From the NCBI GenBank assembly GCA_016125155.1, contig WGMI01000024.1:62001-126000 (forward strand): a stretch of DNA of 64,000 nt, read 5' to 3'. Shown in pieces: positions 51,911 to 62,423 of this stretch. The position numbers and the translations under genes are program-made. The notes below the pieces were generated by a model. The model had not been told where the DNA came from. It worked only from the letters and a program-made list of their open reading frames with translations, and made no database searches. Numbering within the stretch: position 1 is the first letter of the stretch; the number at the start of each line of letters is the position of its first letter. This stretch comes from a bacterium. Lineage in GTDB: Bacteria > Bacteroidota > Bacteroidia > Flavobacteriales > Schleiferiaceae.

Positions 51911-53302
51911 TTACAACATCATCCCCACCAAAACCGCCGTAAACAAACTCGCAAAGGTTCCAGAAATCAGGGCTTTGAAACCCAAAGAAGCCAAATCGGA
52001 ACGACGGTTGGGCGCCAAAACCCCAATGCCCCCAATCTGTATGCCAATCGAGGCAAAGTTGGCAAAGCCGCAGAGCGCATAGGTCGCAATCAAGATAGAA
52101 CGACTGCTCACAAAGACCCCTTCCGCTTTGAGCCGGGCCAGGGAAACGTAAGCCACAAACTCGTTCAACACCGTCTTTTCGCCCAGGAGTTGCCCCACAT
52201 ACAGCGCATCGGATCCATCGACCCCCAACATCCAAGCAAAAGGCGACAGTACACTGCCCAAAATGAACTCAAAGCTCAACCCCTTATAGCGCCCTCCGGT
52301 CCAGTCCACCACCCGTTCATTCACCCCCCACAACGAACCCAAACCCTCGCCTAAAGCTGCATTGAACAGCGCGATAAACGACACAAACACCAGCAACATC
52401 GCCCCAACATTAACCGCCAAAATCAACCCCTGTGTGGTTCCTGAAGACAAAGCCTCCAAGGCATTGGCCCCAAAAGACGAATGGTCCAACGTTTCTGCTT
52501 CGGTCACGGATTTTGTTTCCGGAATCAGCATTTTGGCACACAACACCGCGGCCGGGGCGCTCATGACCGATGCCGACATCAAATGCTTGGCAAACAACGC
52601 CTGCTGAACCGGATCGTCCCCACCCAAAAAACCGACAAACGCCGCCAGAACGCCCCCCGCAATGGTCGCCATACCGCCCGTCATCACACAAAACAACTCC
52701 GACCGACTCATGATCGAGAGGTAGGGCTTGATCAACAGAGGCGCCTCGGTTTGACCCAAGAAGATATTCCCCACCGCCGACAAGCTCTCGGCCCCGCTCA
52801 ACCCCAAAGCCCGGCGCATTAACCGCGCCAAAAAGCGGACAAAGCGCTGGAGCACCCCGAAATAGAACAAAACCGTGGTTAGAGCCGAAAAAAAGACAAT
52901 GGTTGGGAGCACCTGAAAAGCAAAGATATAGCCCAAATTTCCCCGCTCCTTGGCCAAATCGCCGAACAGAAAAACCGCCCCACGGTTCGCAAAGGTGAGG
53001 ATCCACACAAACCCTTTGCTCAGGCGATCAAACGCCATTTCGGCCGGGGCCCAATACAAAATGAGCCAGGCAAACGCCGCCTGAATCAGCAACGCCTTAA
53101 CCACCAATTCCCACCGAATGTATTTGCGGTGGCTGCTCATGGCATACAGCAAGCCCAACAACAACGCCAGGCCCAACATCCCCCGGAACAAATGAGACCA
53201 TTCCCAGACCAAAGGAGGGAGGGCAGCCCCATCGGATGCCGACACAGCGCGCAACCCCGCCCCTGCCTCAGTCGCGAGCGTATCGGAAATCAGGTCCGGC
53301 AT
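51911..53302 (-). CDS. Concentrative (NupC/CNT-type) nucleoside transporter
   Basis: LFYFGVLQRFVRFLARLMRRALGLSGAESLSAVGNIFLGQTEAPLLIKPYLSIMSRSELFCVMTGGMATIAGGVLAAFV; YALCGFANFASIGIQIGGIGVLAPNRR. Confidence 0.93.
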   Translation of the reverse strand: MPDLISDTLATEAGAGLRAVSASDGAALPPLVWEWSHLFRGMLGLALLLGLLYAMSSHRKYIRWELVVKALLIQAAFAWLILYWAPAEMAFDRLSKGFVWILTFANRGAVFLFGDLAKERGNLGYIFAFQVLPTIVFFSALTTVLFYFGVLQRFVRFLARLMRRALGLSGAESLSAVGNIFLGQTEAPLLIKPYLSIMSRSELFCVMTGGMATIAGGVLAAFVGFLGGDDPVQQALFAKHLMSASVMSAPAAVLCAKMLIPETKSVTEAETLDHSSFGANALEALSSGTTQGLILAVNVGAMLLVFVSFIALFNAALGEGLGSLWGVNERVVDWTGGRYKGLSFEFILGSVLSPFAWMLGVDGSDALYVGQLLGEKTVLNEFVAYVSLARLKAEGVFVSSRSILIATYALCGFANFASIGIQIGGIGVLAPNRRSDLASLGFKALISGTFASLFTAVLVGMML

Positions 53303-53922
53303 CAGGGGTTTTCTCGGCGGTCGAGTTCGTCCCGCAAACGAGCCGCCAATTCGTAGTCTTCGTTGGAAACGGCCGCATCGAGCAATTCTTTGATGCGCTC
53401 CACCGATTCATGCGACCAGCCGTGGGGCTTTTCGACAGGGGCATTTTCGAGCTCGTCCTCTTCTTCTTCAGATTCTTCTGGTGGGGTACCCGAAAAACCC
53501 GAGTACTCATCCATCATGACCCCGGCCTTGTCGAGAATGCTGCGATCTGTGTAGATGGGACAATCCAGACGCGCGGCAAGCGCAACGGCATCAGAGGTGC
53601 GGGCATCGAGCGCCACACTCTTGCCATGGGTGTCTTCACACAACAAATTGGCGTGAAACACCCCTTCTCTCAAATCGTGGATGTACACTTCGATGATGCG
53701 AATCGAAAACGCCCGCGTAAAGCTGGCGAACAGATCGTGGGTCAGCGGACGAGGCGGGTCTATCGAGCGCTCCAAGGCAATGGCAATGCTCTGTGCTTCA
53801 AAGGCACCGATGATAATCGGCAGGCTGCGCCCTCCTCCCTCTTCGCCCAAAATCAGCGCGTAGGCCCCCGTTTGGGTTTGGCTATAAGACAAGCCCTTGA
53901 CCGTGAGCTTTACTTTGCCCAT
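53302..53922 (-). CDS. Bifunctional-nuclease-domain (DUF151) protein with C-terminal UvrB/UvrC motif
   Basis: LPIIIGAFEAQSIAIALE...RPLTHDLFASF...LDARTSDAVALAARLDCPIYT; C-terminal ELLDAAVSNEDYELAARLRDELDRRE. Confidence 0.88.
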   Translation of the reverse strand: MGKVKLTVKGLSYSQTQTGAYALILGEEGGGRSLPIIIGAFEAQSIAIALERSIDPPRPLTHDLFASFTRAFSIRIIEVYIHDLREGVFHANLLCEDTHGKSVALDARTSDAVALAARLDCPIYTDRSILDKAGVMMDEYSGFSGTPPEESEEEEDELENAPVEKPHGWSHESVERIKELLDAAVSNEDYELAARLRDELDRRENP

Positions 53923-53928
53923 AAACCG

Positions 53929-54894
53929 TTAATGAGCCGACTTGAATGCCTTGACCGCCGCGGTCAACTTGGGAACCACCTCGAAGGCATCTCCGACGAT
54001 ACCGTAGTCGGCTGCTTTGAAAAACGGGGCTTCGGGATCCGAGTTGATGACCACGATGGTCTTGGACCCGCTCACCCCGGCCAGGTGCTGAATGGCGCCT
54101 GAAATGCCCACGGCGATGTACAAATTGGGGTTGATGGCAATCCCGGTTTGCCCTACGTGTTCGCTGTGCGGCCTCCAGTGCATGTCCGATACGGGTTTGG
54201 AGCACGCTGTGCCCGCGCCGAGTACCTCCGCCAGTTCTTCGAGCATTTTCCAGTTCTCGGGGGCTTTGAGCCCACGCCCGCCGGAGACCACAATCTCGGC
54301 TTCTGGAAGTGCAATGGTTCCCGAAGCACGTTCGACCGAAATCTGCTGCGTTTTTGGGGCTGCGACCGCCATTTCGGCCGTTTCAACCACCGCGGAGACC
54401 GGATGCTCCTTCAATCCAATGCCATTCGGAACAATCGAAAGCACGTGTTTCGGAGCCCGGCTTTCGAAATAAGCATACCCTTTGCCCGAAAAGGCACCGC
54501 GCTTGACGCGAACGGGCTGCGTCGATGTAGGCAATTCGACACATTGGGTAATCAAAGCCGCCTCGAGGGCCACCGAAACCAAGGGCGCCAGTGTCTTTCC
54601 GTTGAAGGATCCCGAGACGATCAAAACGTTGGCCCCAGCCCGTTCTACTTGGGCAGACAAGGCCGCGGCATAGCGAGAAGCTTCAAACGAATTCAAATCG
54701 GCCCCGGCGATATGCACCACCTTGGCAGCACCGTAGCGCCCGAGCTGTTCGAGTTCGTCGGAGCACTGCCCGAGGACCACTGCCACCGTTTCGGTGCCCA
54801 TTTCACGACCCAAGGCCGAAGCATAGCCCACGGCCTCAAAAGTGGCTTTCTTAAAACGACCTTCCCAGGTTTCCGCAAAAACGACTACCGACAT
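53929..54894 (-). CDS. etfA: Electron transfer flavoprotein subunit alpha
   Basis: VVSGGRGLKAPENWKMLEELAEVLGAGTACSKPVSDMHWRPHSEHVGQTGIAINPNLYIAVGISGAIQHLAGVSGSKTIVVINSDPEAPFFKAADYGIVGD. Confidence 0.95.
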   Translation of the reverse strand: MSVVVFAETWEGRFKKATFEAVGYASALGREMGTETVAVVLGQCSDELEQLGRYGAAKVVHIAGADLNSFEASRYAAALSAQVERAGANVLIVSGSFNGKTLAPLVSVALEAALITQCVELPTSTQPVRVKRGAFSGKGYAYFESRAPKHVLSIVPNGIGLKEHPVSAVVETAEMAVAAPKTQQISVERASGTIALPEAEIVVSGGRGLKAPENWKMLEELAEVLGAGTACSKPVSDMHWRPHSEHVGQTGIAINPNLYIAVGISGAIQHLAGVSGSKTIVVINSDPEAPFFKAADYGIVGDAFEVVPKLTAAVKAFKSAH

Positions 54895-54909
54895 GGTTTT
54901 GAAATTGAA

Positions 54910-55659
54910 TTAGATCACCTTGGCGTTTTCGTGCAATTGGCGCACGAGTTCATCGACCTGATCGGTCTTGAGCAACACACACGCTTGCTTACCCACGGGC
55001 TTCTCGAATCCCACCGCCCGGGTGCGTTCGGCACCAGAGGCCGCCGAGGGCCGAACGGTCAAGGGTTTGGTCCGAGCCGTCATGATGCCCCGCATGTTCG
55101 GAATGCGCAGGTCTTTTTCTTCGACAAGTCCTTTTTGACCCGCGATCACCATGGGCAACGAAGCGCTCAGCTTTTCCCGTCCCCCGTCGATTTCGCGCAG
55201 CAATTCCGCCGTTCCCGATTGGAGCTCCATCCCTACACAGCCATTGACAAAGGGCCATCCCAACAGCGCGGCTAGCATGCCGGGCACCTGCCCTCCGTTA
55301 TAATCGATCGACTCCCGACCTGTCAATACCAAATCGTATCCCACCTCGCGTACCAAAGCGGCCAATTCCGAGGCCACGGCAAACCCATCGGTGGGCTCTA
55401 CGTCGATTCGAATGGCGTCGTCGGCTCCAATGGCGAGGGCTTTGCGGATGGTCGGTTCGGACGAAGCGGGACCCACGTGGACCACCGTGACGTTGCCTCC
55501 TTGCTGTTCCTTGATCCAGAGCGCCCGTGTGAGCGAAAATTCGTCGTAGGGATTGATCACAAATTGTACACCCTGGGCATCAAAAGCGCTGCCATCGGGG
55601 GTAAACTGGATCTTGGACGTGGTGTCGGGAACATTGCTGATGCACACAAGGACCTTCAT
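54910..55659 (-). CDS. etfB: Electron transfer flavoprotein subunit beta
   Basis: MKVLVCISNVPDTTSKIQFT...FVINPYDEFSLTRALWIKE...YDLVLTGRESIDYNGGQVPGMLAALLGWP. Confidence 0.95.
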   Translation of the reverse strand: MKVLVCISNVPDTTSKIQFTPDGSAFDAQGVQFVINPYDEFSLTRALWIKEQQGGNVTVVHVGPASSEPTIRKALAIGADDAIRIDVEPTDGFAVASELAALVREVGYDLVLTGRESIDYNGGQVPGMLAALLGWPFVNGCVGMELQSGTAELLREIDGGREKLSASLPMVIAGQKGLVEEKDLRIPNMRGIMTARTKPLTVRPSAASGAERTRAVGFEKPVGKQACVLLKTDQVDELVRQLHENAKVI

Positions 55660-55850
55660 AGCGGTGACGTAGGGTTCGGAAGAACGAATGTACAGAGTGA
55701 ATTGCGCGAAGATAAGGCGTTCCGCGGCTCAAGCAGGGAACGCCTGCCCCGCGCTCCAGGTTCACAAGAATGCCCGGATTCTCGACTTCACCCTTTTTTG
55801 TACAGGTATTCGGTGGCGAACTACCTTTCCGATCCAATCCAAATTTTGAG

Positions 55851-56543
55851 ATGATGGTCCGTTTAGCGGTTGTTGTGATGGCGGTCAACCTCCTTTTTCA
55901 CTCGGGGCTTTCGGCTCAGGAAAAAACCCGGGAAAACCGGAATGTCAAGGCATTTCGGTCGTTGACCATCAACGGGAGTTTTGTGGTGCATTTGCGGGAA
56001 GGGGCCGTGCCCGAGGTAATTGTGGTCGCACGTGGGGAAGAACACGAACAGATCCGCGTGGTACAAAACGGAGACGAACTCCGCATCGAAGGGCAAATTC
56101 CCGATTGGGGTGGTGTAGAGGCAGAATTGTACATCACGGCGAATCAATTGCAGAACATCAAGATTCAAGGGGCGGTCCAGTTGAAATCAAGCAATACAGT
56201 GAGGGCGGAAACCTTGGGCCTATACTGCAGCGGGGCTTCAGAGGTCGAATTGCTCGCGGAATGCAGTCGTATCCAATTGGAATGCAACGGCGCTGCGAAG
56301 GCATTGCTCAAAGGACAAAGCCAACAATTCGACACAGAATTGTCGGGTGCGGCATCTGTCGATGCGGTCAAGTTCCAAGCCGATCGAGCCAGCATCAAAA
56401 TGTCGGGCGCCTCTGAAGCCCGTTTGAGGGTGGTTCAAAAACTCCAGGCAGACCTGAGCGGTGCCTCCGCGCTCAAACTATTCGGAAAACCTGTTGAACT
56501 GGTCCAAAACCTCAGCGGTGCGGCCCAAATTCTCTATTTATGA
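55851..56543 (+). CDS. Head-GIN-domain (DUF2807-type) putative secreted protein
   Basis: Signal peptide then VKAFRSLTINGSFVVHLREG and beta-helix-like repeats LGLYCSGASEVELLAEC, FDTELSGAASVDAVKF, ASIKMSGASEARLRV. Confidence 0.75.
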   Translation: MMVRLAVVVMAVNLLFHSGLSAQEKTRENRNVKAFRSLTINGSFVVHLREGAVPEVIVVARGEEHEQIRVVQNGDELRIEGQIPDWGGVEAELYITANQLQNIKIQGAVQLKSSNTVRAETLGLYCSGASEVELLAECSRIQLECNGAAKALLKGQSQQFDTELSGAASVDAVKFQADRASIKMSGASEARLRVVQKLQADLSGASALKLFGKPVELVQNLSGAAQILYL

Positions 56544-58279
56544 CAACTCCTTCGATCGATCCCGAAGTGCTCCGAAGGGCCCAGGAATGGCTCGACGGTC
56601 CCTATGACGAGGCCTCCAAACAAGAAGTGCGGCAATGGATGGAACAAGACCCCCGCTCCCTGACCGACGCGTTTTACACCGACCTCGACTTTGGCACCGG
56701 AGGGCTGCGGGGGGTTATGGGCACGGGATCGAGTCGGGTCAACCGCTATACCCTCGGCATGGCGACCCAAGGCTTGGCGAACTACCTCAATGCCCAGGTG
56801 GATCAGCCTTCCAAAAGTGTTGCCATCAGCCACGATAGCCGGCACAACAGCCGGGATTTCGCTGAACAAACGGCCGCTATTTTGGCTGCCAATGGCATCG
56901 ACGCCTATTTGTTTTCCGAATTGCGTCCTACTCCTTTGCTGTCGTTTGCCATCCGGAATTTGGGATGCGACGCCGGGGTGATGATTACCGCCTCGCACAA
57001 TCCTCCCGAATACAACGGATACAAGGTGTATTGGAACGACGGAGGTCAATTGGTCCCACCCCACGACAAAGGGGTCATTGCCGAAGTCCGCAAAGTCAAA
57101 CCAACCGAAATCCGGACCTCGGGTGGTTCGGGACGCGTTCGGGAAATCGGGGCCGAGGTGGAACGCGCCTATCTGGACTGGCTTCGGATGAGCGCCCTGA
57201 GCCATGCCGGCAAACAAGACCTCAAACTCGTCTTTACCTCTTTGCACGGAACAGGAATCACTGTACTCCCTAAAGCACTGAGCGAAAGCGGATTTACCCA
57301 GGTTCATCTGGTGGCGTCTCAATCGGAACCCGACGGCTCCTTTCCGACCGTTGAGAGCCCCAATCCCGAAGAAGCGGGTGCCTTGGCCGAGGCGGTGCGC
57401 CTCGCCGAATCCGTACAAGCCGATATGGTGATCGGGACCGATCCAGATGCCGACCGGGTGGGGATTGCGGTGCGCGACTTTGAAGGCCGTATGCGGATGC
57501 TCAATGGAAACGAAGCCGCAGCCGTGTTGGTAGATTACCTGCTCGAAGGCCATCGGGCTTCGGGCTCGCCCAACGAGCAGCGGTTTATTGCATCGACCAT
57601 TGTGACCACCCAACTCCTCCCCGCTTTGGCCGAAGAGTACGGCGTGGAGTGCCCTCAGGTTTTGACAGGGTTTAAGTGGATAGCCGAATTGATTCGGCTG
57701 CGCGAAGGGCGGCAGCAATTCATCGGTGGCGGAGAAGAGAGCTACGGCTATTTGGTCGGAGATGCGGTTCGCGACAAAGACGCCATTGGATCGGCCGTTT
57801 TTCTGGCGGAAATCGCCGCCAAAGCCAAGGCCGAAGGCTCGAGCTTTTATGGGCGTTTGGTACACCTGTGGCTCAGACATGGACTCTACTTGGAGACTGG
57901 CCGTTCGCTGACCTTGAAAGGACAGAGCGGTGCCCAGGAAATTGCTCTGATGATGCAAGGAATTCGGGAAAATCCCCCTGCAGAACTCGACGGCTCTCGG
58001 GTTGTCGAAATACGCGACTACCAATCGGGAACCGCTCGCATACCGGGCACCACCACGACGTCCAACCTCGGATTGCCCGCCTCGAATGTCGTTCAGTTGC
58101 GCACCGAAGACGGCACCCTGCTCACCGCGCGCCCCTCGGGTACCGAGCCCAAAATCAAGTTCTATCTCGGGCTCAAAGCACCGCTGGGGTCGGTAGACGC
58201 CATCGATACCGTCCGCGCTGCCCTGCTGGAAAGAGCGCGTCGCATTCTCGATCGGATGGCTCAAGCACCGGGTACTTGA
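56540..58279 (+). CDS. Phospho-sugar mutase (phosphoglucomutase/phosphomannomutase)
   Basis: FGTGGLRGVMGTGSSRVNRYTLGMATQGLANYL, GVMITASHNPPEYNGYKVYWNDGGQL, GTDPDADRVGIAVRD, RPSGTEPKIKFYL. Confidence 0.95.
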   Translation: MTTPSIDPEVLRRAQEWLDGPYDEASKQEVRQWMEQDPRSLTDAFYTDLDFGTGGLRGVMGTGSSRVNRYTLGMATQGLANYLNAQVDQPSKSVAISHDSRHNSRDFAEQTAAILAANGIDAYLFSELRPTPLLSFAIRNLGCDAGVMITASHNPPEYNGYKVYWNDGGQLVPPHDKGVIAEVRKVKPTEIRTSGGSGRVREIGAEVERAYLDWLRMSALSHAGKQDLKLVFTSLHGTGITVLPKALSESGFTQVHLVASQSEPDGSFPTVESPNPEEAGALAEAVRLAESVQADMVIGTDPDADRVGIAVRDFEGRMRMLNGNEAAAVLVDYLLEGHRASGSPNEQRFIASTIVTTQLLPALAEEYGVECPQVLTGFKWIAELIRLREGRQQFIGGGEESYGYLVGDAVRDKDAIGSAVFLAEIAAKAKAEGSSFYGRLVHLWLRHGLYLETGRSLTLKGQSGAQEIALMMQGIRENPPAELDGSRVVEIRDYQSGTARIPGTTTTSNLGLPASNVVQLRTEDGTLLTARPSGTEPKIKFYLGLKAPLGSVDAIDTVRAALLERARRILDRMAQAPGT

Positions 58280-59958
58280 AGCCGATCGGAAACGCGGGGC
58301 TGTTTTGGCTGTGTGTCCTTTTCGCGCTGGTTGCCTACAGCGCGGGTTTGCACATCGCCCCGATGGATGTCGATTCGGCCCAATATGCCTCCCTGAGCCG
58401 CGAAATGCGCGATACCGGGTCTTTTCTCGAACTGCAGTTGCGGGGAAACGACTACCTCGACAAACCCCCGTTGCTCTTCTGGTTGTCTTCTCTGAGTTTT
58501 TGGCTCTTTGGGGTAGCGCCCTGGAGTTTTAAACTCTTGCCGCTTTTGAGCGCTTTTTTCGCGGTGTATGCCACGGCTGCCCTGGGTCGTTTGCTATATG
58601 GTCCCAAGGCAGGCGTGTACGCCGGGCTTCTGCTCGGCACTTGCCAGGCCTGGTTTCTCTTTACCCTCGACCTGCGCACCGACACGCTCTTGAGCGCCTG
58701 GGTCATCGGAGCCACTTGGAAACTGGCGTCTTATCAGAAAAACCGGCGGCTGCCAGATGCGCTCTGGGCGGGTTTGTTCGCAGGATTGGCCATGTTGTCC
58801 AAAGGACCGCTTGGCCTGATGATTCCCCTGCTGGCCATGGGCGGGAGCATTGCGCTCGAAGGGCAGTGGAAAACCCTGTTGCGGCCTGGTTGGTATGCGG
58901 GTCTTGGAGTGGCCATGCTCTGCCTGATTCCGATGGCCTGGGGCCTCTATCAGCAGTTTGACCTGCAACCCGAAAAAACCGTCTTGATGCCCACCCCTCA
59001 AGGTCTCGAGCCCCGCACCGGAATCTCGGGGCTCCGCTTTTTCTTTTGGGAACAGAGCTTTGGGCGCCTTACCGGAGAAAACGCGTGGAAAGACACTTCG
59101 GGGCCCTTCTTTTTTGTCCACAACTTTCTCTGGGCCTTTATGCCTTGGGCGCTGTTTGCCGTCGTTGCACTGGGTTGGAAAGTTGTGCGCGAATTCCAGG
59201 CTTGGCGGTCTGGAAATCCGATGGATGGTTTGGTCTTGTCGGGGTTGCTCTTGCCCTTTGCAGCGCTGAGTGCCTCCAATTACAAATTGCCCCACTACAT
59301 CTTCCCCCTGTTTCCGTTTGCCGCCCTCATCTTGGGGCAGTTTTTCTCCGAACGGGCCAAGGACCATGCACGACGTCCGTTGGAAGCGATTTTGACTGTT
59401 GTGTCGTGGTTGGTATCCCTTTCGCTCGCCGGGATTCTGCTCTTCTGGGTGTTTCCCGGCACTTCGGCGGTCATCGTCCTGAGCGCCCTCCCCTTTGTGC
59501 TGGCCGCCGTATACGCTCTGCACTCCAAGCGCTACGAGCGCTGGTTGCTGGCAACGGGACTGAGTTCGGTGGGGATCAATTTGGTGCTCAGTCTGCACTT
59601 CTATCCGAGATTGCTCCAATATCAGAGCGGCACCGCCCTCTCGGAAGCCCTGGTTGCCCGGGGCATACCTCCGGAAGAAGTGGCCTACCTGAGCGTCCAC
59701 GCCTACTCTTTTGACTTCGGGATGCGCTCTGCGGTTCCGGTCCGCCCTACCCTCGACGACGTCCAACCCACCGATCGGTTTTTGGTGGTAGACGAATCGG
59801 GCCTGCGCAGTTTGCGCGAGGCAGGCTACCCTCTGGGTTCTATCGTAGAGCGGGCGCACTATCCCGCCACCCAGCTCAGCGGCTCTTTTTTGAATCCCAG
59901 AACCCGGCCCGATGTACTCAAGCCTTGGTATGCAGTCGAATTGCGGGGGCGTCCTTGA
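58276..59958 (+). CDS. Glycosyltransferase family 39 (ArnT/PMT-like) membrane protein
   Basis: MDVDSAQYASLSREMRDTGSFLELQLRGNDYLDKPPLLFWLSSLSFWLFG, multi-TM. Likely TTG start overlapping the upstream stop (TTGA). Confidence 0.87.
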   Translation: MKPIGNAGLFWLCVLFALVAYSAGLHIAPMDVDSAQYASLSREMRDTGSFLELQLRGNDYLDKPPLLFWLSSLSFWLFGVAPWSFKLLPLLSAFFAVYATAALGRLLYGPKAGVYAGLLLGTCQAWFLFTLDLRTDTLLSAWVIGATWKLASYQKNRRLPDALWAGLFAGLAMLSKGPLGLMIPLLAMGGSIALEGQWKTLLRPGWYAGLGVAMLCLIPMAWGLYQQFDLQPEKTVLMPTPQGLEPRTGISGLRFFFWEQSFGRLTGENAWKDTSGPFFFVHNFLWAFMPWALFAVVALGWKVVREFQAWRSGNPMDGLVLSGLLLPFAALSASNYKLPHYIFPLFPFAALILGQFFSERAKDHARRPLEAILTVVSWLVSLSLAGILLFWVFPGTSAVIVLSALPFVLAAVYALHSKRYERWLLATGLSSVGINLVLSLHFYPRLLQYQSGTALSEALVARGIPPEEVAYLSVHAYSFDFGMRSAVPVRPTLDDVQPTDRFLVVDESGLRSLREAGYPLGSIVERAHYPATQLSGSFLNPRTRPDVLKPWYAVELRGRP

Positions 59959-60074
59959 CCCGCGCACACCCTCGGCTCGGCGCGGACCTCGAATGTCGTC
60001 GGCAAGGCGACAATCGCTGAGCGAAAAGCAGTAGACCTTTGCACCGCATTGGCCCAAACAAAATAAAGCCCAAT

Positions 60075-61319
60075 ATGCTCATGACGTTTCGAAACACCGG
60101 ATTTGGGATGGTGGCGGTTTTGATCGCCATCGGTTGTGGTACCCCTCAAAAAGAAGGGTCGAATCGCTTCGAAACCCGCACCCACCGAGCCGTCCTTCAC
60201 ATCAACGACAGCCTTGATTTACCCTTTGAAGTGGCCTGGGAAACGGGGGCAGATACCGCGCTGTTGGTCATCAATGGAAAAGAACGCATCCGGGTAGAAG
60301 AACTCAGGACCGAGGGCGACACCCTCGTGGTCTATATGCCCGTGTTTCCGACCTATTTCCGATTGGGGCCGAGTGAAAGCGGCTGGGAAGGCCACTGGTA
60401 TGATCCCGATCGGGGCGCCGACTACCGCATTCCTGTTTCCTTTCAAACCGATGTATTTCGGCGTTTTCCCGGGGGAGCCGAACCGTCCTTTAGCCTGAAC
60501 CACCGCTGGGCCGTGGCTTTCTATCCACAAGGGGCCAAACCCGGCAAGGGATTGGGCGAGTTTCGCCAAGACAGCGGAGTGGTCCAAGGCAGCATTTTGA
60601 CCGAAAGCGGCGACTATCGCTATTTGACGGGCGTTCTCGACGGCGATCGGCTGGAGCTGAGCACCTTCGACGGAACCCATGCCTATTTGTTCCGGGCGCA
60701 CATTCGGGCCACCGATCTCATCGAAGGGCATTTCTATTCGGGCAACCACCACAGCAAACCCTTCGAGGCACGTCGGGACGATGGGTTTGAACTCGGAAAT
60801 CCCGACTCGCTTTCTCAGGTGATGGCCGACGGATTCGCCTTTGCCTTTCCCCGCCTTGATGGTACCGTGATGGACCAAAGCGACGCCCAACTCGAGGGCA
60901 AGGTGCGCATCGTCCAAATCCTCGGTTCATGGTGTCCGAATTGTATGGACGAAACGCGTTTTTTCAACGAACTGCATCAGCGTTATTCGAATCAGGGATT
61001 GGAGATTGTCGGCATCGCTTTCGAGCGCTCCGAAGAACTATCCAAGGCGAAGCCGGCCCTCGAAAAAATGATCCGCGATCTCAAGGTACCCTACCCCGTT
61101 CTCTTTGCGGGCAGCACGGCACAAATCGGCGAAAAACTCCCCCAGATTCAGCCCTTCCGCGGCTATCCAACCTCGGTTTTTATCGACGCCCAAGGCCGGA
61201 TTCGAAAAGTACATGCGGGTTTTAGCGGCCCCGGTACCAGCCGATACGCCGACTATGTACAATCGACGGATGCGCTGGTGCGTCAATTGTTGAGCGAAAT
61301 CCCCTCTCCGGCCCCGTGA
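60075..61319 (+). CDS. TlpA-like thioredoxin-domain lipoprotein
   Basis: Lipobox-like IAIGC; C-terminal VRIVQILGSWCPNCMDETRFFNELHQRYSNQGLEIVGIAFE...PYPVLFAGS...YPTSVFIDAQGRIRKVHAGFSGPGT. Confidence 0.9.
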   Translation: MLMTFRNTGFGMVAVLIAIGCGTPQKEGSNRFETRTHRAVLHINDSLDLPFEVAWETGADTALLVINGKERIRVEELRTEGDTLVVYMPVFPTYFRLGPSESGWEGHWYDPDRGADYRIPVSFQTDVFRRFPGGAEPSFSLNHRWAVAFYPQGAKPGKGLGEFRQDSGVVQGSILTESGDYRYLTGVLDGDRLELSTFDGTHAYLFRAHIRATDLIEGHFYSGNHHSKPFEARRDDGFELGNPDSLSQVMADGFAFAFPRLDGTVMDQSDAQLEGKVRIVQILGSWCPNCMDETRFFNELHQRYSNQGLEIVGIAFERSEELSKAKPALEKMIRDLKVPYPVLFAGSTAQIGEKLPQIQPFRGYPTSVFIDAQGRIRKVHAGFSGPGTSRYADYVQSTDALVRQLLSEIPSPAP

Positions 61320-61783
61320 CGCCCCCCAAGGAGGAACACAGGGGCTTGGTGCGCCAGCTTAAAAAACGCCCTCCTTCCGACTTGGATGCGCGGATCCACA
61401 CCTTGCACCACGAGGCCTTTGAGCAAATCGATTGTCTGAGCTGCGCCAACTGCTGCAAGACCACCGGGCCTTTGCTGATCGAAAAAGACATTGAGCGATT
61501 GGCGAAGCGGTTGCGCCTCAAGCCCGCCGAATTTCAAGAACGCTATCTGCGCAAGGACGAAGAAGGCGATTTGGTATTGCAGACTCTGCCCTGTCCGTTT
61601 CTCGGGGCCGACAACTATTGCTCGGTCTACCACGACCGCCCCAAAGCCTGTCGGGAATATCCCCACACCGATCGGCGCCGACAGGCGCAAATTCTCGACC
61701 TCAGTTTGAAGAACACGGTAGTCTGCCCTGCCGTCGCGTTCATTTTTGACCGCCTGCTCGAAACCCTCCCACCTCCTCGTTGA
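61316..61783 (+). CDS. YkgJ-family cysteine cluster protein
   Basis: FEQIDCLSCANCCKTTGPLLIEKDIERLAKRLRL...LPCPFLGADNYCSVYHDRPKACREYPHTD. Confidence 0.9.
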   Translation: MTPPKEEHRGLVRQLKKRPPSDLDARIHTLHHEAFEQIDCLSCANCCKTTGPLLIEKDIERLAKRLRLKPAEFQERYLRKDEEGDLVLQTLPCPFLGADNYCSVYHDRPKACREYPHTDRRRQAQILDLSLKNTVVCPAVAFIFDRLLETLPPPR

Positions 61784-61862
61784 GCGTGTTCAACACAGCC
61801 GTGGTGGAGTGATACCGAATGCTTAGTATTGTTTCCACCTAAACCGAAACAACTTTTCTTTT

Positions 61863-62423
61863 ATGGAACCCCGTCCCCACTTCGCAGCCATGGCCAAACG
61901 ATCGCGCAACTGGCTTTACCTCAAGGGTGGGCTCTGGGTCTTGCTCGGAATACTGGCCTTGATTTTTAGCCAAAGCGTCACCCTGACCTTGGTGCGCATC
62001 TTTGGCCTCTTTGCGCTGCTGTCTGCGGCCAGCGGCTTCGCTTCGTGGTTTTCGATGCGCAAAGAACCCGAATCACGGAGCTTGCTGTTTCAGGCCCTGC
62101 TCGACCTCGGCATCGGGCTCATTCTGTTGCTCTACCCCAAAGCCACCGACATCCTCGGCATCGCCATGGGCATTTGGCTCGTTCTCCACTCGTTTTCCGA
62201 GATCGAGGCGGGCTGGAAATTGCGCCGTTGGAGCCCCGATGGCAACAGTCGCCTCATTTTTGGGGTGTTTTTATTGGCCTTGGGTGTCTTTATTGCGATC
62301 AACCCCAGCTTGGTTTTGCAGTCATTGACTTGGATTGCAGCCCTTGGGCTCATCGCCCTCGGTTCGGCCATGGTGTTTATCGCCACCCGACTGGGCAAAG
62401 CGCTTCGCCATCAATCGGAATAG
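61863..62423 (+). CDS. HdeD/DUF308-type membrane protein
   Basis: Six-TM-like small hydrophobic protein: WLYLKGGLWVLLGILALIFSQSVTLTLVRIFGLFALLSAASGF...IGLILLLYPKATDILGIAMGIWLVLHSFSEIE. Confidence 0.72.
   Translation: MEPRPHFAAMAKRSRNWLYLKGGLWVLLGILALIFSQSVTLTLVRIFGLFALLSAASGFASWFSMRKEPESRSLLFQALLDLGIGLILLLYPKATDILGIAMGIWLVLHSFSEIEAGWKLRRWSPDGNSRLIFGVFLLALGVFIAINPSLVLQSLTWIAALGLIALGSAMVFIATRLGKALRHQSE

Noticed and set aside
51700-52354. Small ORFs (51700-51897 minus, 51818-52354 plus) around the nucleoside transporter 3' end
   Set aside because: No domain signal; the plus-strand one is antisense to the transporter gene.
56534-60057. 576-aa and 487-aa minus-strand ORFs antisense to the phospho-sugar mutase and GT39 genes
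   Set aside because: Shadow ORFs; plus-strand products have clear family motifs.
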